Assembly: GCF_014836675.1 (NCBI RefSeq)
Contig: NZ_JACSQK010000001.1
Span: forward strand, 492,720 to 556,719
DNA length: 64,000 nucleotides
Reading direction: 5' to 3'
Source: Comamonas avium
Lineage (GTDB): Bacteria > Pseudomonadota > Gammaproteobacteria > Burkholderiales > Burkholderiaceae_C
A program made the translations under genes and the position numbers. Of this stretch, positions 51,448-59,423 are shown in pieces. Numbering within the stretch: the first letter of the stretch is position 1; each line of letters starts with the position of its first letter. The notes below the pieces were generated by a model. It ran no database searches. It was not told the DNA's origin and was given only the letters and a program-made list of their open reading frames with translations.

Positions 51448-52761
51448 CTAGCCATGGCGCAAACAGAAGTGCGAAGGGCGGGGCACCACCCGTGTATCGG
51501 CTTCGCGCTGCAGCGATCTTGCAAAACTGGCCAGACTGGCAGTGCGCAGGGGCATGAAGGGAACCATGTGTCGTTCACACAAACGCTTGAGATTGGTGAC
51601 GGAGTCATGGTCCACACAATCGACCGGAAAAACCACCAGGTGCGCACGCGGCAGCAGTGCGGTCAAAAGAGCTTTGCGCGTTTCTAAGCCTCCGTCATGG
51701 TGAAGAAACTCACCGCCACGCTGCTGCACAAAGTCTCGAATTGAAGGCGTAGAGCTTGGTCGGCCTCCCACGTAAAGAATGGTGCGGTCCTGTAGTGTCT
51801 TTTGCTGCGACCTGAGAGCTCCATCTTGTGCGGCATTGGCGCTTAAGCGTTGCAGCTCGTGTTCTGCGGCATGCAGCTCTTCGGCCAGATCGTTCATGTG
51901 CAGCTCAACCTTTGCGGCATGCTCTTGCAGTCGCTGCACCTCTTGCCAGGCTTTTTCAGCAGCCCGTTCAGCTTTTTCCCGGCGGGTGGTATGCAAGGCA
52001 ACCAGCTCGGAGGCAGAAGCTTCAGATCCACGGCTTGCTGTAGTTTCTTGCATCTGGCTCACACGCGCCTCCAGATGAAGGATACGCGCTTGCTCCTGTG
52101 TGAGCACCTGGTCTCTTTCGCGCAGCACTTCTTCATGCCTGGCCTGCCTGCGCTCAAGGCGCTCGCGCAGCGAGGAGTTTTCTTTCTCCAAGGCCACAAA
52201 GCGCTTGAGATCATCTCTATTGGCTGATGCCATCAGGTGAGAGAGCATATGTACCTCACCATACGCCAGTTGCAGCAGCGTTGAAGTCACCGCTTTGTGC
52301 GTCAGAAGCGCCCAATAGCCCCCAGCGATGTCGCCATGACTCCACGCTGCACGCCAGGCTGTTTCAAGTGCGCGCTCATCTTTCGCGGCCGAGAACTGCT
52401 TGAGTGCACCGGCGTGTTTTTGATCCAGCGCTTTTTGAATGGCTTTGCTTGCATCTCCACGCTCCATGGCCATATGGACTGCCAGATGGTGAACATCAAG
52501 ATCGCTCATCTGCTCGGTTGCACCGTGGCGAAGCATTAATTTACGCAGATCGTTGGGGTGCAGGCACGTTCCAATCACAGAGCAATGCAAGTGCGGGTCT
52601 AGCTGATGCAGCTTGGTGCGCGTCTGAGGCGTGTGCTCCGTCAGAGTATGGCCGCTGCTGTCACAGCAAAGTTCCAAGTCAAAGCCCAGCGCTCCTGCAG
52701 ATGTCGCAGCTTGCAGCGTTGCCAAACCACTTGCATTAAGTCTGAAAGGAGGGGCGGACAT
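51448..52761 (-). CDS. DUF2325 domain protein with central coiled coil
   Basis: A 437-residue protein in three parts. Residues 1-180 are a helical region with several His and Cys (ELCCDSSGHTL, LDPHLHCSVIGTCLHPNDLRKLMLRHG). A coiled coil follows at about 195-325. The DUF2325 domain fills about 335-425 (TILYVGGRPSSTPSIRDFVQQRGGEFLHHDGG, then VVFPVDCVDHDSVTNLKRLCE). The N-terminal HxH/Cys cluster suggests metal binding. It is divergent from a ModE-type HTH gene with a ModE-like dyad between them, so its expression may respond to molybdate. The biochemical role of the family is unknown to me. Confidence 0.85.
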   Translation of the reverse strand: MSAPPFRLNASGLATLQAATSAGALGFDLELCCDSSGHTLTEHTPQTRTKLHQLDPHLHCSVIGTCLHPNDLRKLMLRHGATEQMSDLDVHHLAVHMAMERGDASKAIQKALDQKHAGALKQFSAAKDERALETAWRAAWSHGDIAGGYWALLTHKAVTSTLLQLAYGEVHMLSHLMASANRDDLKRFVALEKENSSLRERLERRQARHEEVLRERDQVLTQEQARILHLEARVSQMQETTASRGSEASASELVALHTTRREKAERAAEKAWQEVQRLQEHAAKVELHMNDLAEELHAAEHELQRLSANAAQDGALRSQQKTLQDRTILYVGGRPSSTPSIRDFVQQRGGEFLHHDGGLETRKALLTALLPRAHLVVFPVDCVDHDSVTNLKRLCERHMVPFMPLRTASLASFARSLQREADTRVVPRPSHFCLRHG

Positions 52762-52790
52762 GTGGATCCTTGCACTGATAAATGGACAAG

Positions 52791-52814
52791 CGAAATATAC
52801 ACAGGAATATAACG
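52791..52814. promoter_or_regulatory. ModE-like palindrome between divergent genes
   Basis: CGAAATATA and ATATAACG halves separated by seven bases resemble the enterobacterial ModE box (CGTTATATA and TATATAACG halves). It lies between the DUF2325 and ModE-type genes, 30 and 79 bases from their starts. Binding is inferred. Confidence 0.5.
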
Positions 52815-52892
52815 AAAGTCACCGCGCAATCTGAAATGCACCAAAGAACGCTTAAAGTGAAGCTTTGAACGCATCCAAATGACACAACAGAT

Positions 52893-53321
52893 ATGCCCGA
52901 ACCCACAGCGGTGAACGCAAGCGCCCCTGCGCAAAGCTCCCCTACAGATGCCTTACCGGACAGCCACGACAGTGCACCGGTAAAGCTGCGTTTCAGAACG
53001 CGCGTACTCAAGGGTGATTCCATCCCCGTGGGCCCGGGGAAAATCGCACTGCTGCTGGCAGTGGACGAATGCCGCTCAATCAGCGCAGCAGCCAAGTTGC
53101 AGGGAATGTCTTACCGCCGGGCATGGCTGCTGATTGATGAAATGAACAGAACGCTGAAAGCGCCTGTCATTTCCACGGCCAAGGGCGGTGCCAACGGAGG
53201 CGGCTCCATCCTCACAGACTTCGGGCAGGAGCTGGTTGATCTCTATACCAACATCGACAAGCGCGCATATGAAGCATGCAAGACGGATATTCAGCGCCTG
53301 CTGTCAATGGTGATGCCGTAA
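52893..53321 (+). CDS. ModE-type winged-helix regulator without molybdate-binding domain
   Basis: A 142-residue protein. After a disordered Pro/Ala/Ser start (residues 1-30) it has the ModE/COG2005 DNA-binding domain: PVGPGKIALLLAVDECRSISAAAKLQGMSYRRAWLLIDEMNR and STAKGGANGGGSILTDFGQELVDLY. Full ModE has about 260 residues with a molybdate-binding half; that half is missing here, so sensing must be indirect or absent. It is divergent from the DUF2325 gene and probably controls both through the dyad at 52791-52814. Confidence 0.88.
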   Translation: MPEPTAVNASAPAQSSPTDALPDSHDSAPVKLRFRTRVLKGDSIPVGPGKIALLLAVDECRSISAAAKLQGMSYRRAWLLIDEMNRTLKAPVISTAKGGANGGGSILTDFGQELVDLYTNIDKRAYEACKTDIQRLLSMVMP

Positions 53322-53536
53322 GTCTTTTGCCCCAGCCGACAAGGTTAAGGCGCAAGCTACCATCTTCTGAAAGCAATCGACCCAGCATGCGCTGAAGGTG
53401 TGTTGAAGCATGCCCAGGCCAGACTTGTGGCATATAAGTGCCAATGCCAGATCATGGCAGCCAGCTCCTGGCATGTGCATTGCGTGAAACTGCTGCTGTT
53501 TGGCGATCTCCTATGATGACTAAAAAAGGAGAGGGC

Positions 53537-53959
53537 ATGTACAGGCGTAAAGAAGTTCAAAGTGAATGGGGCTTTATTGGCGATGTGCTGAAAATTGCGC
53601 TGGGCGTGTTTATTGGAAGCATGGCCGCAGTTTTTACATACGAGGGCGTACTGGTTTGGCGCGCTGAGCAAGCTTCGCGGCAAGTGATGAAAGAGTTCAA
53701 AGCACTGGAAGAAAAGCAAAAACTGGCGCAGCAACAGCGTTTGCAGCAAGAAAAAGAACAAAAACAAAGACAGCACAGGCAACAAGAGGAAAGAGAACAT
53801 CAGCGCCAGCAGCAGATGTTAGCAGCAAGAAAAAAAGAGCAGGCTTGGTCAAATTTCTTTCAACCCAGCTACACCTGCAGAGTTGATCCATCGCGGGGCG
53901 ACTGTGCAGACATGCACATCAGGGCTAGAACAGCCTTTGAGGCCCAGTACCGTGAATGA
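53537..53959 (+). CDS. Single-pass membrane protein with Gln/Glu coiled coil
   Basis: A 140-residue protein with one membrane helix at about residues 16-36 (DVLKIALGVFIGSMAAVFTYEGVLV). A strongly charged Gln/Glu/Lys/Arg coiled coil follows at about 50-105, then a short domain with two Cys (CRVDPSRGDC). I chose the ATG at 53537 because AAGGAGAGG stands eight bases before it; earlier in-frame ATGs lack a ribosome site. The family is not recognised. It is the last chromosomal gene before the filamentous prophage. Confidence 0.68.
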   Translation: MYRRKEVQSEWGFIGDVLKIALGVFIGSMAAVFTYEGVLVWRAEQASRQVMKEFKALEEKQKLAQQQRLQQEKEQKQRQHRQQEEREHQRQQQMLAARKKEQAWSNFFQPSYTCRVDPSRGDCADMHIRARTAFEAQYRE

Positions 53960-54149
53960 CTCTCGCATGGATCGTCGTTGAGCTCGATGTTTCCCTGCAT
54001 GGGTAAAGGTGCAGGATATGCACGGGTCCAAGCGCTTGCAAAATGCTCAGGCTTGGCTACCGCGGTCAAAGCCGTTTCGACCATGCGAAGCACAATGCTG
54101 GGCTAGCTAGATAGGCTGCGAATTTGCTCATAAATGCACTACGCTAACC

Positions 54150-54177
54150 ACTTAACATAATATACATTGTATCTCTT
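54150..54177 (-). other. dif-like XerC/XerD site, left attachment site of the prophage
   Basis: Read on the minus strand, AATGTATATTATGTTAA is identical over 17 bases to E. coli dif (the TGTATA centre plus most of the XerD arm); 19 of 28 positions match overall. The XerC arm (AAGAGATACA) is divergent, as in hybrid sites made by integrative filamentous phages. It overlaps the 3' end of the phage repressor gene. Confidence 0.72.
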
Positions 54178-54496
54178 GGCCATTAGCTGATTTCAGGGGG
54201 GTCGAACCACTTGCGTTTAAGCATTGCAGGCCCTGAATCTCTTTTCCCAATGCTTCATTCAACACAGAACCTTTCTGTGTTCCTTCATGCTCTTTCAGCG
54301 TTGCTGCTGCTAGCACATTCAGAGCACTATATCCCGCCAGATAAGCGATTGCGGCTAAATCTGCTGGCTGGCATTTATCGTTTCCATTTTTCCAGTTCGT
54401 AATCTGAGCTCGGTGAACACCAAGCTCACGAGCTAGAGCTGCTTGTGAACCCTGCTTCTCCGCAGCTTTTGCAATAAGTAGTTCTACTAACGTCAT
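54152..54496 (-). CDS. Phage repressor-like HTH protein
   Basis: A 114-residue protein with a Cro/CI-type helix-turn-helix at about residues 8-60 (LLIAKAAEKQGSQAALARELGVHRAQITNWKNGNDKC). The C-terminal part carries no peptidase-like domain. It is the only early gene on the minus strand and is divergent from the CxxC-protein/Rep operon, the usual position of a lysogeny switch repressor. I take the ATG at 54496; 34 more codons are open upstream but would run into the divergent promoter. Its 3' end overlaps the dif-like attachment site. Confidence 0.82.
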   Translation of the reverse strand: MTLVELLIAKAAEKQGSQAALARELGVHRAQITNWKNGNDKCQPADLAAIAYLAGYSALNVLAAATLKEHEGTQKGSVLNEALGKEIQGLQCLNASGSTPLKSANGQEIQCILC

Positions 54497-54554
54497 TTGG
54501 TAAGCCTTATTCTTTACATTTGCAGGCGTTGTAAGCCATTTCCAAACACCTGCA

Positions 54555-54968
54555 ATGACGCAATTCTCCACCACACCAGAAACTAAAGCACAAGACAAGG
54601 CCGCTTGTCTGAGCTGCGGTGCTTCTACGCCGAATTACCCGCGTTTGTGTGATTTTTGCGTTTCTGATGCATTAGGTGAAGTCTCTTCTTCTGCTATCAA
54701 TTTTGGTGACGACGTAAAAACAGCACCCACCTCGTTAGCTGTCCCCGTTGGTAACACGGGGACAACTTCTACAGGGCACTTTCTCACTCTCGCCCCTGTC
54801 ATGTCTTTTCAGGCCATGCATTTGCAAAAGCTGCGTGTCATGCAGCAAGTATGTGTACGCAGATATGGCAAAAAACACGCTCATTCACTTTCTCTAGAAG
54901 CCTCCTTACGACTTGAAGCTTCGTATCTTCTGACTACAGAGCCTTTCTATTTCTGGGACAAACCATGA
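54555..54968 (+). CDS. Phage protein with two CxxC pairs, upstream of Rep
   Basis: A 137-residue protein. CLSCGASTPNYPRLCDFC near residues 18-35 forms a zinc-knuckle-like pattern, followed by a Ser/Thr/Gly-rich linker and a basic helical C-terminal part (LQKLRVMQQVCVRRYGKKHAHSL). Its stop overlaps the Rep start by four bases (ATGA), so the two are translated together. The family is not recognised; a role in replication control or DNA binding is plausible from position only. Confidence 0.7.
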   Translation: MTQFSTTPETKAQDKAACLSCGASTPNYPRLCDFCVSDALGEVSSSAINFGDDVKTAPTSLAVPVGNTGTTSTGHFLTLAPVMSFQAMHLQKLRVMQQVCVRRYGKKHAHSLSLEASLRLEASYLLTTEPFYFWDKP

Positions 54969-56179
54969 CCAAGCAATCAACCTTGGTCTTAGAAGGCCGC
55001 GAAATCAAAGTGCGACTGATGGCTGAGCGCGCAGTGCGAGGCTCATTCGTCCACGTTGATTGGCTCCGCGTAACTTTCCAGCTCCGCAAATGCCCAGCTC
55101 CCTCGGTCGATGTGCTTTTCCCCAAGCATATCCAAGACCCAACTGATCTCTACTTCGGCTCTGGCCAGCGCTCAGACCTTGAAAAGGTCGTGCACCCCCA
55201 CCTCAACGAACTCACACAGGATGAACTGTTTGCTGCAGATCGTGCCTACGAGCTGGGAAAACAGGTCGCCCAAACCCTTGGCCAAGATTTCGCCATTGAT
55301 TCGCAATTGCTTCCCGGTAAAGACTTCTACAAATATCGCTATTCCCTCTCCCGTAAAGGCTATCCCATCGGCTGGGTTGGTTTCCTCTCTGCCGCCAATG
55401 GCAAATATAGAAAAAGCCAAGACAAAACAGTTCATCTGAACCTTGAGGGCATGGGTTGCACCTTCGCCCAGCACGGCTGGCGCGAACTAATGGCCGACTT
55501 TATTGACGAACACGGGGGACTCATTACCCGTGCTGACTTGGCCTTGGACTTTTTCGATGGTCTGAAGGGTGGATTTGACCGCGTTAAATCTGACTTTCTG
55601 AGCGGCGCAATGGACTGCCATGGCCGTCGCCCTGCTGGTCGCGCAAACGAAGATTTGAACGCCAAAAGCAAGGGCTCGTCTTTCTACATCGGCACACGCG
55701 AAAGCGGCAAGCTCACCAACGCTTACGAAAAAGGCAAGCAGCTTTTTGGCTGCGAAGACGATTCGAACTGGTGGCGTGTGGAACTCCGCTACGGCAACCA
55801 AAAACGGGTCTTGCCCTCTGACCTCCTCCGCCGTCCGCAGGACTTCTTCGCTGGTGCTTCTGACTGGCATGCCTGCATCTTGGCTGAGCATGGTGCGCAG
55901 TACCAAGCCCAGCCCATCAAATGCACGGAACGCCTACAGCAGCAATCCATTGATGCTGAGGTTTCCCGCTCTGTGCGCTGGTTCATGGAAACAGCCGCTC
56001 CCATTGCCCTTCTGGTTTTGAAACACCTTCCCATGAGGGTGTTGGATGAGCTTTTTGACGAAGGCAAAAAACTCCCTACTCGCTTGCGCAAATTTGACCA
56101 CGACGAAGTTGGGGCCACGTTTGCCAATTGCTTCCATTCTGTCACCGGCAAAGGGCAAGCCGGAATGCTGACTGCCTAA
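54965..56179 (+). CDS. Rolling-circle replication initiation protein of filamentous phage
   Basis: A 404-residue protein of the replication initiation factor family (Rep_trans type), common in inoviruses of beta- and gammaproteobacteria. Landmarks are the opening VDWLRVTF, GLITRADLALDFFDG, SSFYIGTRESGKLTNAYEKGKQL with a candidate nicking Tyr, and DSNWWRVELRYGNQKRVLP. It should nick the phage plus-strand origin and stay linked to the 5' end. It is second in the early operon, after the CxxC protein and before the ssDNA-binding-like gene. Confidence 0.9.
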   Translation: MTKQSTLVLEGREIKVRLMAERAVRGSFVHVDWLRVTFQLRKCPAPSVDVLFPKHIQDPTDLYFGSGQRSDLEKVVHPHLNELTQDELFAADRAYELGKQVAQTLGQDFAIDSQLLPGKDFYKYRYSLSRKGYPIGWVGFLSAANGKYRKSQDKTVHLNLEGMGCTFAQHGWRELMADFIDEHGGLITRADLALDFFDGLKGGFDRVKSDFLSGAMDCHGRRPAGRANEDLNAKSKGSSFYIGTRESGKLTNAYEKGKQLFGCEDDSNWWRVELRYGNQKRVLPSDLLRRPQDFFAGASDWHACILAEHGAQYQAQPIKCTERLQQQSIDAEVSRSVRWFMETAAPIALLVLKHLPMRVLDELFDEGKKLPTRLRKFDHDEVGATFANCFHSVTGKGQAGMLTA

Positions 56180-56197
56180 GCCCATCAAGGAAATCAC

Positions 56198-56524
56198 ATG
56201 CGTTTTACAGCTCCTGCCGTTCTGATCGGTATCCAGTCTTCCAAAGGTGAATTCGAAACCGCGAGCGGTGCAGCTCGTGCGTTTGACTCCACCACTTTCC
56301 ATCTGGCAGTTGACCTGGGCGAGAAATCGACCGGGGAAACCATCGGCCAAGTGACCCGCCCTTTCAAGCTCGGAACCTCGACCGAGTTCGCAAAGTGGAA
56401 AAACATGAAGGACAAATGGCCTGTAGGTGGCATTCAGGTGGAAGCCACTTTCGACATGGTCGCAGGTGCCGAGAACAGCTCCAAGCTGACCCTCGTAGAC
56501 ATTCGTCCGCAGGCGAAGGGCTAA
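56198..56524 (+). CDS. Putative phage ssDNA-binding protein (gene V analogue)
   Basis: A 108-residue acidic-to-neutral beta-rich protein, placed 18 bases after Rep, exactly where inoviruses encode the ssDNA-binding protein that coats the replicated strand. GEFETASGAARAFDSTTFHLAVDLGE and GIQVEATFDMVAGAENSSKLTLVDIRP look like OB-fold strands. Sequence alone does not prove it; position and size support the call. Confidence 0.7.
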   Translation: MRFTAPAVLIGIQSSKGEFETASGAARAFDSTTFHLAVDLGEKSTGETIGQVTRPFKLGTSTEFAKWKNMKDKWPVGGIQVEATFDMVAGAENSSKLTLVDIRPQAKG

Positions 56525-56527
56525 CCC

Positions 56528-56719
56528 ATGGCCTACGTGATCCAGTCGGTATTTACAGGTGCCTTTTTGGCTCCTGACCCTGACGACGGCCAGCCGCGCT
56601 GGGTCATGTTGCTTAAAGACGCATGCGCTATTCCTGACGCTGAAACCGCCGCAGAAATGATCGCCGACCACGTGGATCCATTTCACAAAGCCCAGGTCGT
56701 AGACCTCTCGGAGATTTAG
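56528..56719 (+). CDS. Small phage protein of unknown function
   Basis: A 63-residue soluble-looking protein that starts four bases after the preceding stop, within the phage operon. It has a beta-rich first half (AYVIQSVFTGAFLAPDPDDGQPRWVMLL) and an acidic helical second half (DAETAAEMIADHVDPF). I do not recognise it. Tight spacing and normal codon use support it as real. Confidence 0.7.
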   Translation: MAYVIQSVFTGAFLAPDPDDGQPRWVMLLKDACAIPDAETAAEMIADHVDPFHKAQVVDLSEI

Positions 56720-56721
56720 CC

Positions 56722-56820
56722 ATGCCTTTACCTCTCGGAATTCTCATGGCGGTCATTGCTGCTTATGCAATTTTTACCGGCGACTTTGTCCCTGTCCCTG
56801 CTATTGGGAGGTACCCATGA
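56722..56820 (+). CDS. 32-residue hydrophobic phage protein, pVII/pIX-like
   Basis: A tiny gene that begins two bases after the previous stop and overlaps the next start by four bases (ATGA), with no gap in the operon unless it is real. The product MPLPLGILMAVIAAYAIFTG plus a short tail is a single membrane helix of 32 residues, the same size as the tip proteins pVII and pIX of Ff phages. Assignment to a virion tip is by analogy. Confidence 0.7.
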   Translation: MPLPLGILMAVIAAYAIFTGDFVPVPAIGRYP

Positions 56821-57107
56821 TCATCGAATCCCTGACCCCTGATCAGCTCGTGCACTTCACTGAGCTACTGCTTTTGGCATCGTTCATGGGTGCCTTTGCG
56901 GGTGCGAACCTTGGTGGTTTTTTTGACCTTCTCTACCGCCTCTTTGGCTGGGGTTCGTCCAAGCTTTTCGGCCCCGAAAAGTCTGAGCTGGAAACCATCG
57001 CGGATCTGCAGTTTCAGCGGCGTGTGTTGCTCATACGTGCGCGTACTGCGGGTCGTGAACTGCGCAAGCATCGTCTGCGCCAAACACTCGGCCGTCATGC
57101 CCACTAA
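56817..57107 (+). CDS. Small phage membrane protein
   Basis: A 96-residue protein with one membrane segment (about residues 15-45: LLLLASFMGAFAGANLGGFFDLLYRLFGW). A basic cytoplasmic tail follows with many Arg and His (RVLLIRARTAGRELRKHRLRQTLGRH). It overlaps the 32-residue gene upstream and precedes the major coat gene by about 100 bases. Virion or assembly role unknown. The basic tail could contact phage DNA. Confidence 0.7.
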   Translation: MIIESLTPDQLVHFTELLLLASFMGAFAGANLGGFFDLLYRLFGWGSSKLFGPEKSELETIADLQFQRRVLLIRARTAGRELRKHRLRQTLGRHAH

Positions 57108-57204
57108 CAAGGTAATTCCGTGTTCTCAAGCGGGCGCTAACCCCATCCCATGCGCTGATGCCTCTAGGCGTGTGGGTTCAAACCTGAGGCGTGAAAGAAG
57201 TTCT

Positions 57205-57432
57205 ATGTTGAATACAACTATCGGCGCTGTACGCAAGTACGGCAACAAGGTGGGCGCTGCTGCTGGTGCTCTGGTTCTGTCCACTGCTGCTATGGCGCAG
57301 GCTACTGACCATGGTGCTGCCATCGTCAAAAAAGTTGAGGACGGCTTTTCTCAAGGCGAATTGATCGCCGCTGCGGTAGTGCTCGGCTTGTTTGCAATCT
57401 TCTGCATCAAGCTGCTCTGGCGTTCTAAGTAA
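57205..57432 (+). CDS. Major coat protein (pVIII-like) precursor
   Basis: A 75-residue precursor. Residues 1-33 form a signal peptide with a basic start (VRKYGNK) and a cleavage site after AMAQA. The mature coat of about 42 residues has an amphipathic start (TDHGAAIVKKVEDGFSQGE), a single membrane helix (LIAAAVVLGLFAIFCIKLL) and a basic end WRSK for DNA contact. This is exactly the plan of filamentous-phage major coat proteins. The ATG at 57205 is the only start that yields this architecture. Confidence 0.92.
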   Translation: MLNTTIGAVRKYGNKVGAAAGALVLSTAAMAQATDHGAAIVKKVEDGFSQGELIAAAVVLGLFAIFCIKLLWRSK

Positions 57433-57441
57433 GGCGCTGCC

Positions 57442-57774
57442 ATGTACCAGGTCGGCGGAACGTGTTTCAACACGAAAGCGCAAGCTCTGAGTGCGAAAGC
57501 TTCCGCCGAATCTGGGAAGGTTTTGGAGCACGCGGGCCAAGCACATCTTGTGCATGTCACGGGTGTCTCTGAAGTCTCGGTGACCTACTCCCTGCAACCC
57601 CTTGCAGGGGGCATCGCTACGGTGCTTGAGGTTCCTCAGGAGCCGCAGCCATGCCAGCTACTCACCATGGCAGATGTCGCACCGATTCTTGCAGCTATCA
57701 CTCTTGGTCTTTTAAGCATCTACGGAATCATGATTCTGTGGAGTGCTGGTTCGCAAGGCGTTACCAATGACTGA
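57442..57774 (+). CDS. Phage protein with C-terminal membrane helix
   Basis: A 110-residue protein nine bases after the coat gene. The first 70 residues are soluble with two Cys. One helix near the C terminus (about residues 80-102: VAPILAAITLGLLSIYGIMILW) spans the membrane. It overlaps the start of the 23-codon frame downstream. The family is not recognised; a minor virion or assembly protein is likely from context. Confidence 0.7.
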   Translation: MYQVGGTCFNTKAQALSAKASAESGKVLEHAGQAHLVHVTGVSEVSVTYSLQPLAGGIATVLEVPQEPQPCQLLTMADVAPILAAITLGLLSIYGIMILWSAGSQGVTND

Positions 57775-57838
57775 AGGCGCAATTTACCTCTCTATCGCAT
57801 GGCTGGGTGCTCTATGGATCATCATTTCAAAGGGCTGA
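57767..57838 (+). CDS. 23-residue hydrophobic frame overlapping two phage genes
   Basis: ATG overlaps the upstream stop and the frame runs 24 bases into the next gene in another reading frame. The product MTEGAIYLSIAWLGALWIII plus SKG is an acidic-start, single-helix, basic-end micropeptide, the shape of a virion tip protein. The coupling (AATGACTGA) and hydrophobicity support it, but its short length leaves doubt. Confidence 0.45.
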   Translation: MTEGAIYLSIAWLGALWIIISKG

Positions 57839-59154
57839 TTGCTGCATTAGCCCTTTCTGCTGGCTCTGCATTCGCTGGTTACGCTCAGGCAGTGCCCCCG
57901 GCTGGCTGGTCATCTGGAGGCGGTATTGGTGGATCGTTTACGGGCACCAAGGCTGCTAACGGCGCTACGTTTCTTAGTAGTTCTGTCTCTACCAATGCAT
58001 CCTTGAATGTTGGCGGTCGTACGGTTTCTATGCCTGCAACTATGCGATTCGCGGCAAACGCCCCCCGTGTGGCTGCTGCTGCAATCATGATGAACCCCTA
58101 CCTTAGGGGTGCTGCAGCTATCGCTGGCTGGCTCGGTCTCGCGGGTCTCGTCTACGACGCCACCTCTGGCCTTTGGACGACCCCTGATCCGGACTCTTCC
58201 CCGTCTAGCGGTTACCTATATTCCACCGCTTATACAAATGCTCCTTTTAGTACCGCTTCTGAGGCCTGTGCTGACTTTGTAGCGAATAACAATGTTATTT
58301 CTCAAGTAACTGTTCTCTCTGCTGTTCTTTCCAATGGTGATACTTGCGTAGTAACTGGCGTCTTCAACACTAGGTACGGTTTTAGGGAAAAAGGCGATCC
58401 TTGGAATTTTGATTTTCGAGTTGCCAGAACAGTTGATTCTTGCCCTTCCGGTTGGTACCGTTCTCCTGCTGGTTGCACTCAAACTCCCCAGCCAAAGACC
58501 GTCACCCCTGAGCAAGCTGTTGAAGAGATCATCAAGCACCCCATGCCTGCTGATGCGCCAAAGCACATCCCTGTGCCTTTGCCTGTAGAGCAACCCAACA
58601 TACAGCCAGTATTCATTCCAACGGGCGACCCTGTAACGAATCCCAACTACGACCCCAGTTCTCCTGCATCTCCATCAAACCCGCCCCAAGTGCAACCTGG
58701 TGTTGAGGTCAAACCTGCGCCTGCCCCCGGCAGCCCTTGGCAAGTCGGGACTACTCCAGTAAATCGTCCTGTCACTGACCCCAACGCGCCTCCAGTGCGT
58801 GACCCCCAGCCACTGCCTGACTCAGGCGGTGGGCCATCTGGCAATGAACCCAAAGACCCTGACAAAACCGACTTCTGCGAGAAGTACCCCACGGTAATTG
58901 CCTGCCAAGAGTTAAAGCACGAAGACGACGACACCAAGTTGCCTGAAAAAGCAATTGATCTCGACTTCAATCCCATCCCCGGTTTCCAAGGTGCCAAGTC
59001 CTGCCCTGCATTTCCAAACATTGGCAACGCCTTAGGCGGTCGCCAGATTTCTTGGCAACCCTTCTGCGACCAGCTCTCTGCAATCAGTAACCTACTACTT
59101 GCACTCGCATGGCTCTACGCAGCATGGATTCTCTATTCGTCAAGGAGTGACTGA
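57814..59154 (+). CDS. Minor coat/adsorption protein (pIII-like)
   Basis: A 446-residue secreted-then-anchored protein. The signal peptide is MDHHFKGLIAALALSAGSAF and a few more residues, ending AQA. The N-terminal domain (to about 215) contains Cys pairs (SEACADF, DTCVV, DSCPSGWYRSPAGC). A long Pro-rich linker follows (about 235-355), then a Cys-bearing C-terminal domain and one membrane helix near the end (LLLALAWLYAAWILY). This N-domain/linker/C-domain/anchor plan matches the receptor-binding pIII of filamentous phages. A second in-frame ATG at 57799 is an alternative start. Confidence 0.85.
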   Translation: MDHHFKGLIAALALSAGSAFAGYAQAVPPAGWSSGGGIGGSFTGTKAANGATFLSSSVSTNASLNVGGRTVSMPATMRFAANAPRVAAAAIMMNPYLRGAAAIAGWLGLAGLVYDATSGLWTTPDPDSSPSSGYLYSTAYTNAPFSTASEACADFVANNNVISQVTVLSAVLSNGDTCVVTGVFNTRYGFREKGDPWNFDFRVARTVDSCPSGWYRSPAGCTQTPQPKTVTPEQAVEEIIKHPMPADAPKHIPVPLPVEQPNIQPVFIPTGDPVTNPNYDPSSPASPSNPPQVQPGVEVKPAPAPGSPWQVGTTPVNRPVTDPNAPPVRDPQPLPDSGGGPSGNEPKDPDKTDFCEKYPTVIACQELKHEDDDTKLPEKAIDLDFNPIPGFQGAKSCPAFPNIGNALGGRQISWQPFCDQLSAISNLLLALAWLYAAWILYSSRSD

Positions 59155-59423
59155 TGGGTGCAATTCTCAAGTACATCATGATGTACGCCATCATCCGTGC
59201 GGTGGTGGCACTTGGCTTCGGTATCGTGACTTATGGAGCCATCCTCTACGCGTTGAATAACGCAATCAATGAAATTCGCATGGCTTACAACTCAATGCCT
59301 GCTGAGGTATTGCAGTTTCTGGCGATCGCAGAAGTTCCTAAGTCCATTGGGATCGTTCTCGGTGCCATGGTCGCTGCTGCATCCATCCGTTTCGCAAAAC
59401 GCATTGCTTTCATTGGGGGCTAA
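59154..59423 (+). CDS. DUF2523 protein (pVI-like minor coat)
   Basis: An 89-residue protein with two to three membrane helices (AILKYIMMYAIIRAVVALGFGIVTYGAILYA and the later IGIVLGAMVAAASIRFAKR). DUF2523 is found in inoviruses between the adsorption protein and Zot, as here, and is regarded as the pVI counterpart. The start overlaps the previous stop by one base, and Zot begins immediately after the stop. Confidence 0.88.
   Translation: MGAILKYIMMYAIIRAVVALGFGIVTYGAILYALNNAINEIRMAYNSMPAEVLQFLAIAEVPKSIGIVLGAMVAAASIRFAKRIAFIGG

Noticed and set aside
53869-54093. A 74-codon minus-strand frame (MLRMVETALTAVAKPEHF...) between the coiled-coil protein and the prophage
   Set aside because: It overlaps the 3' end of the coiled-coil gene antisense, has no ribosome site and no family I recognise; at best a remnant.
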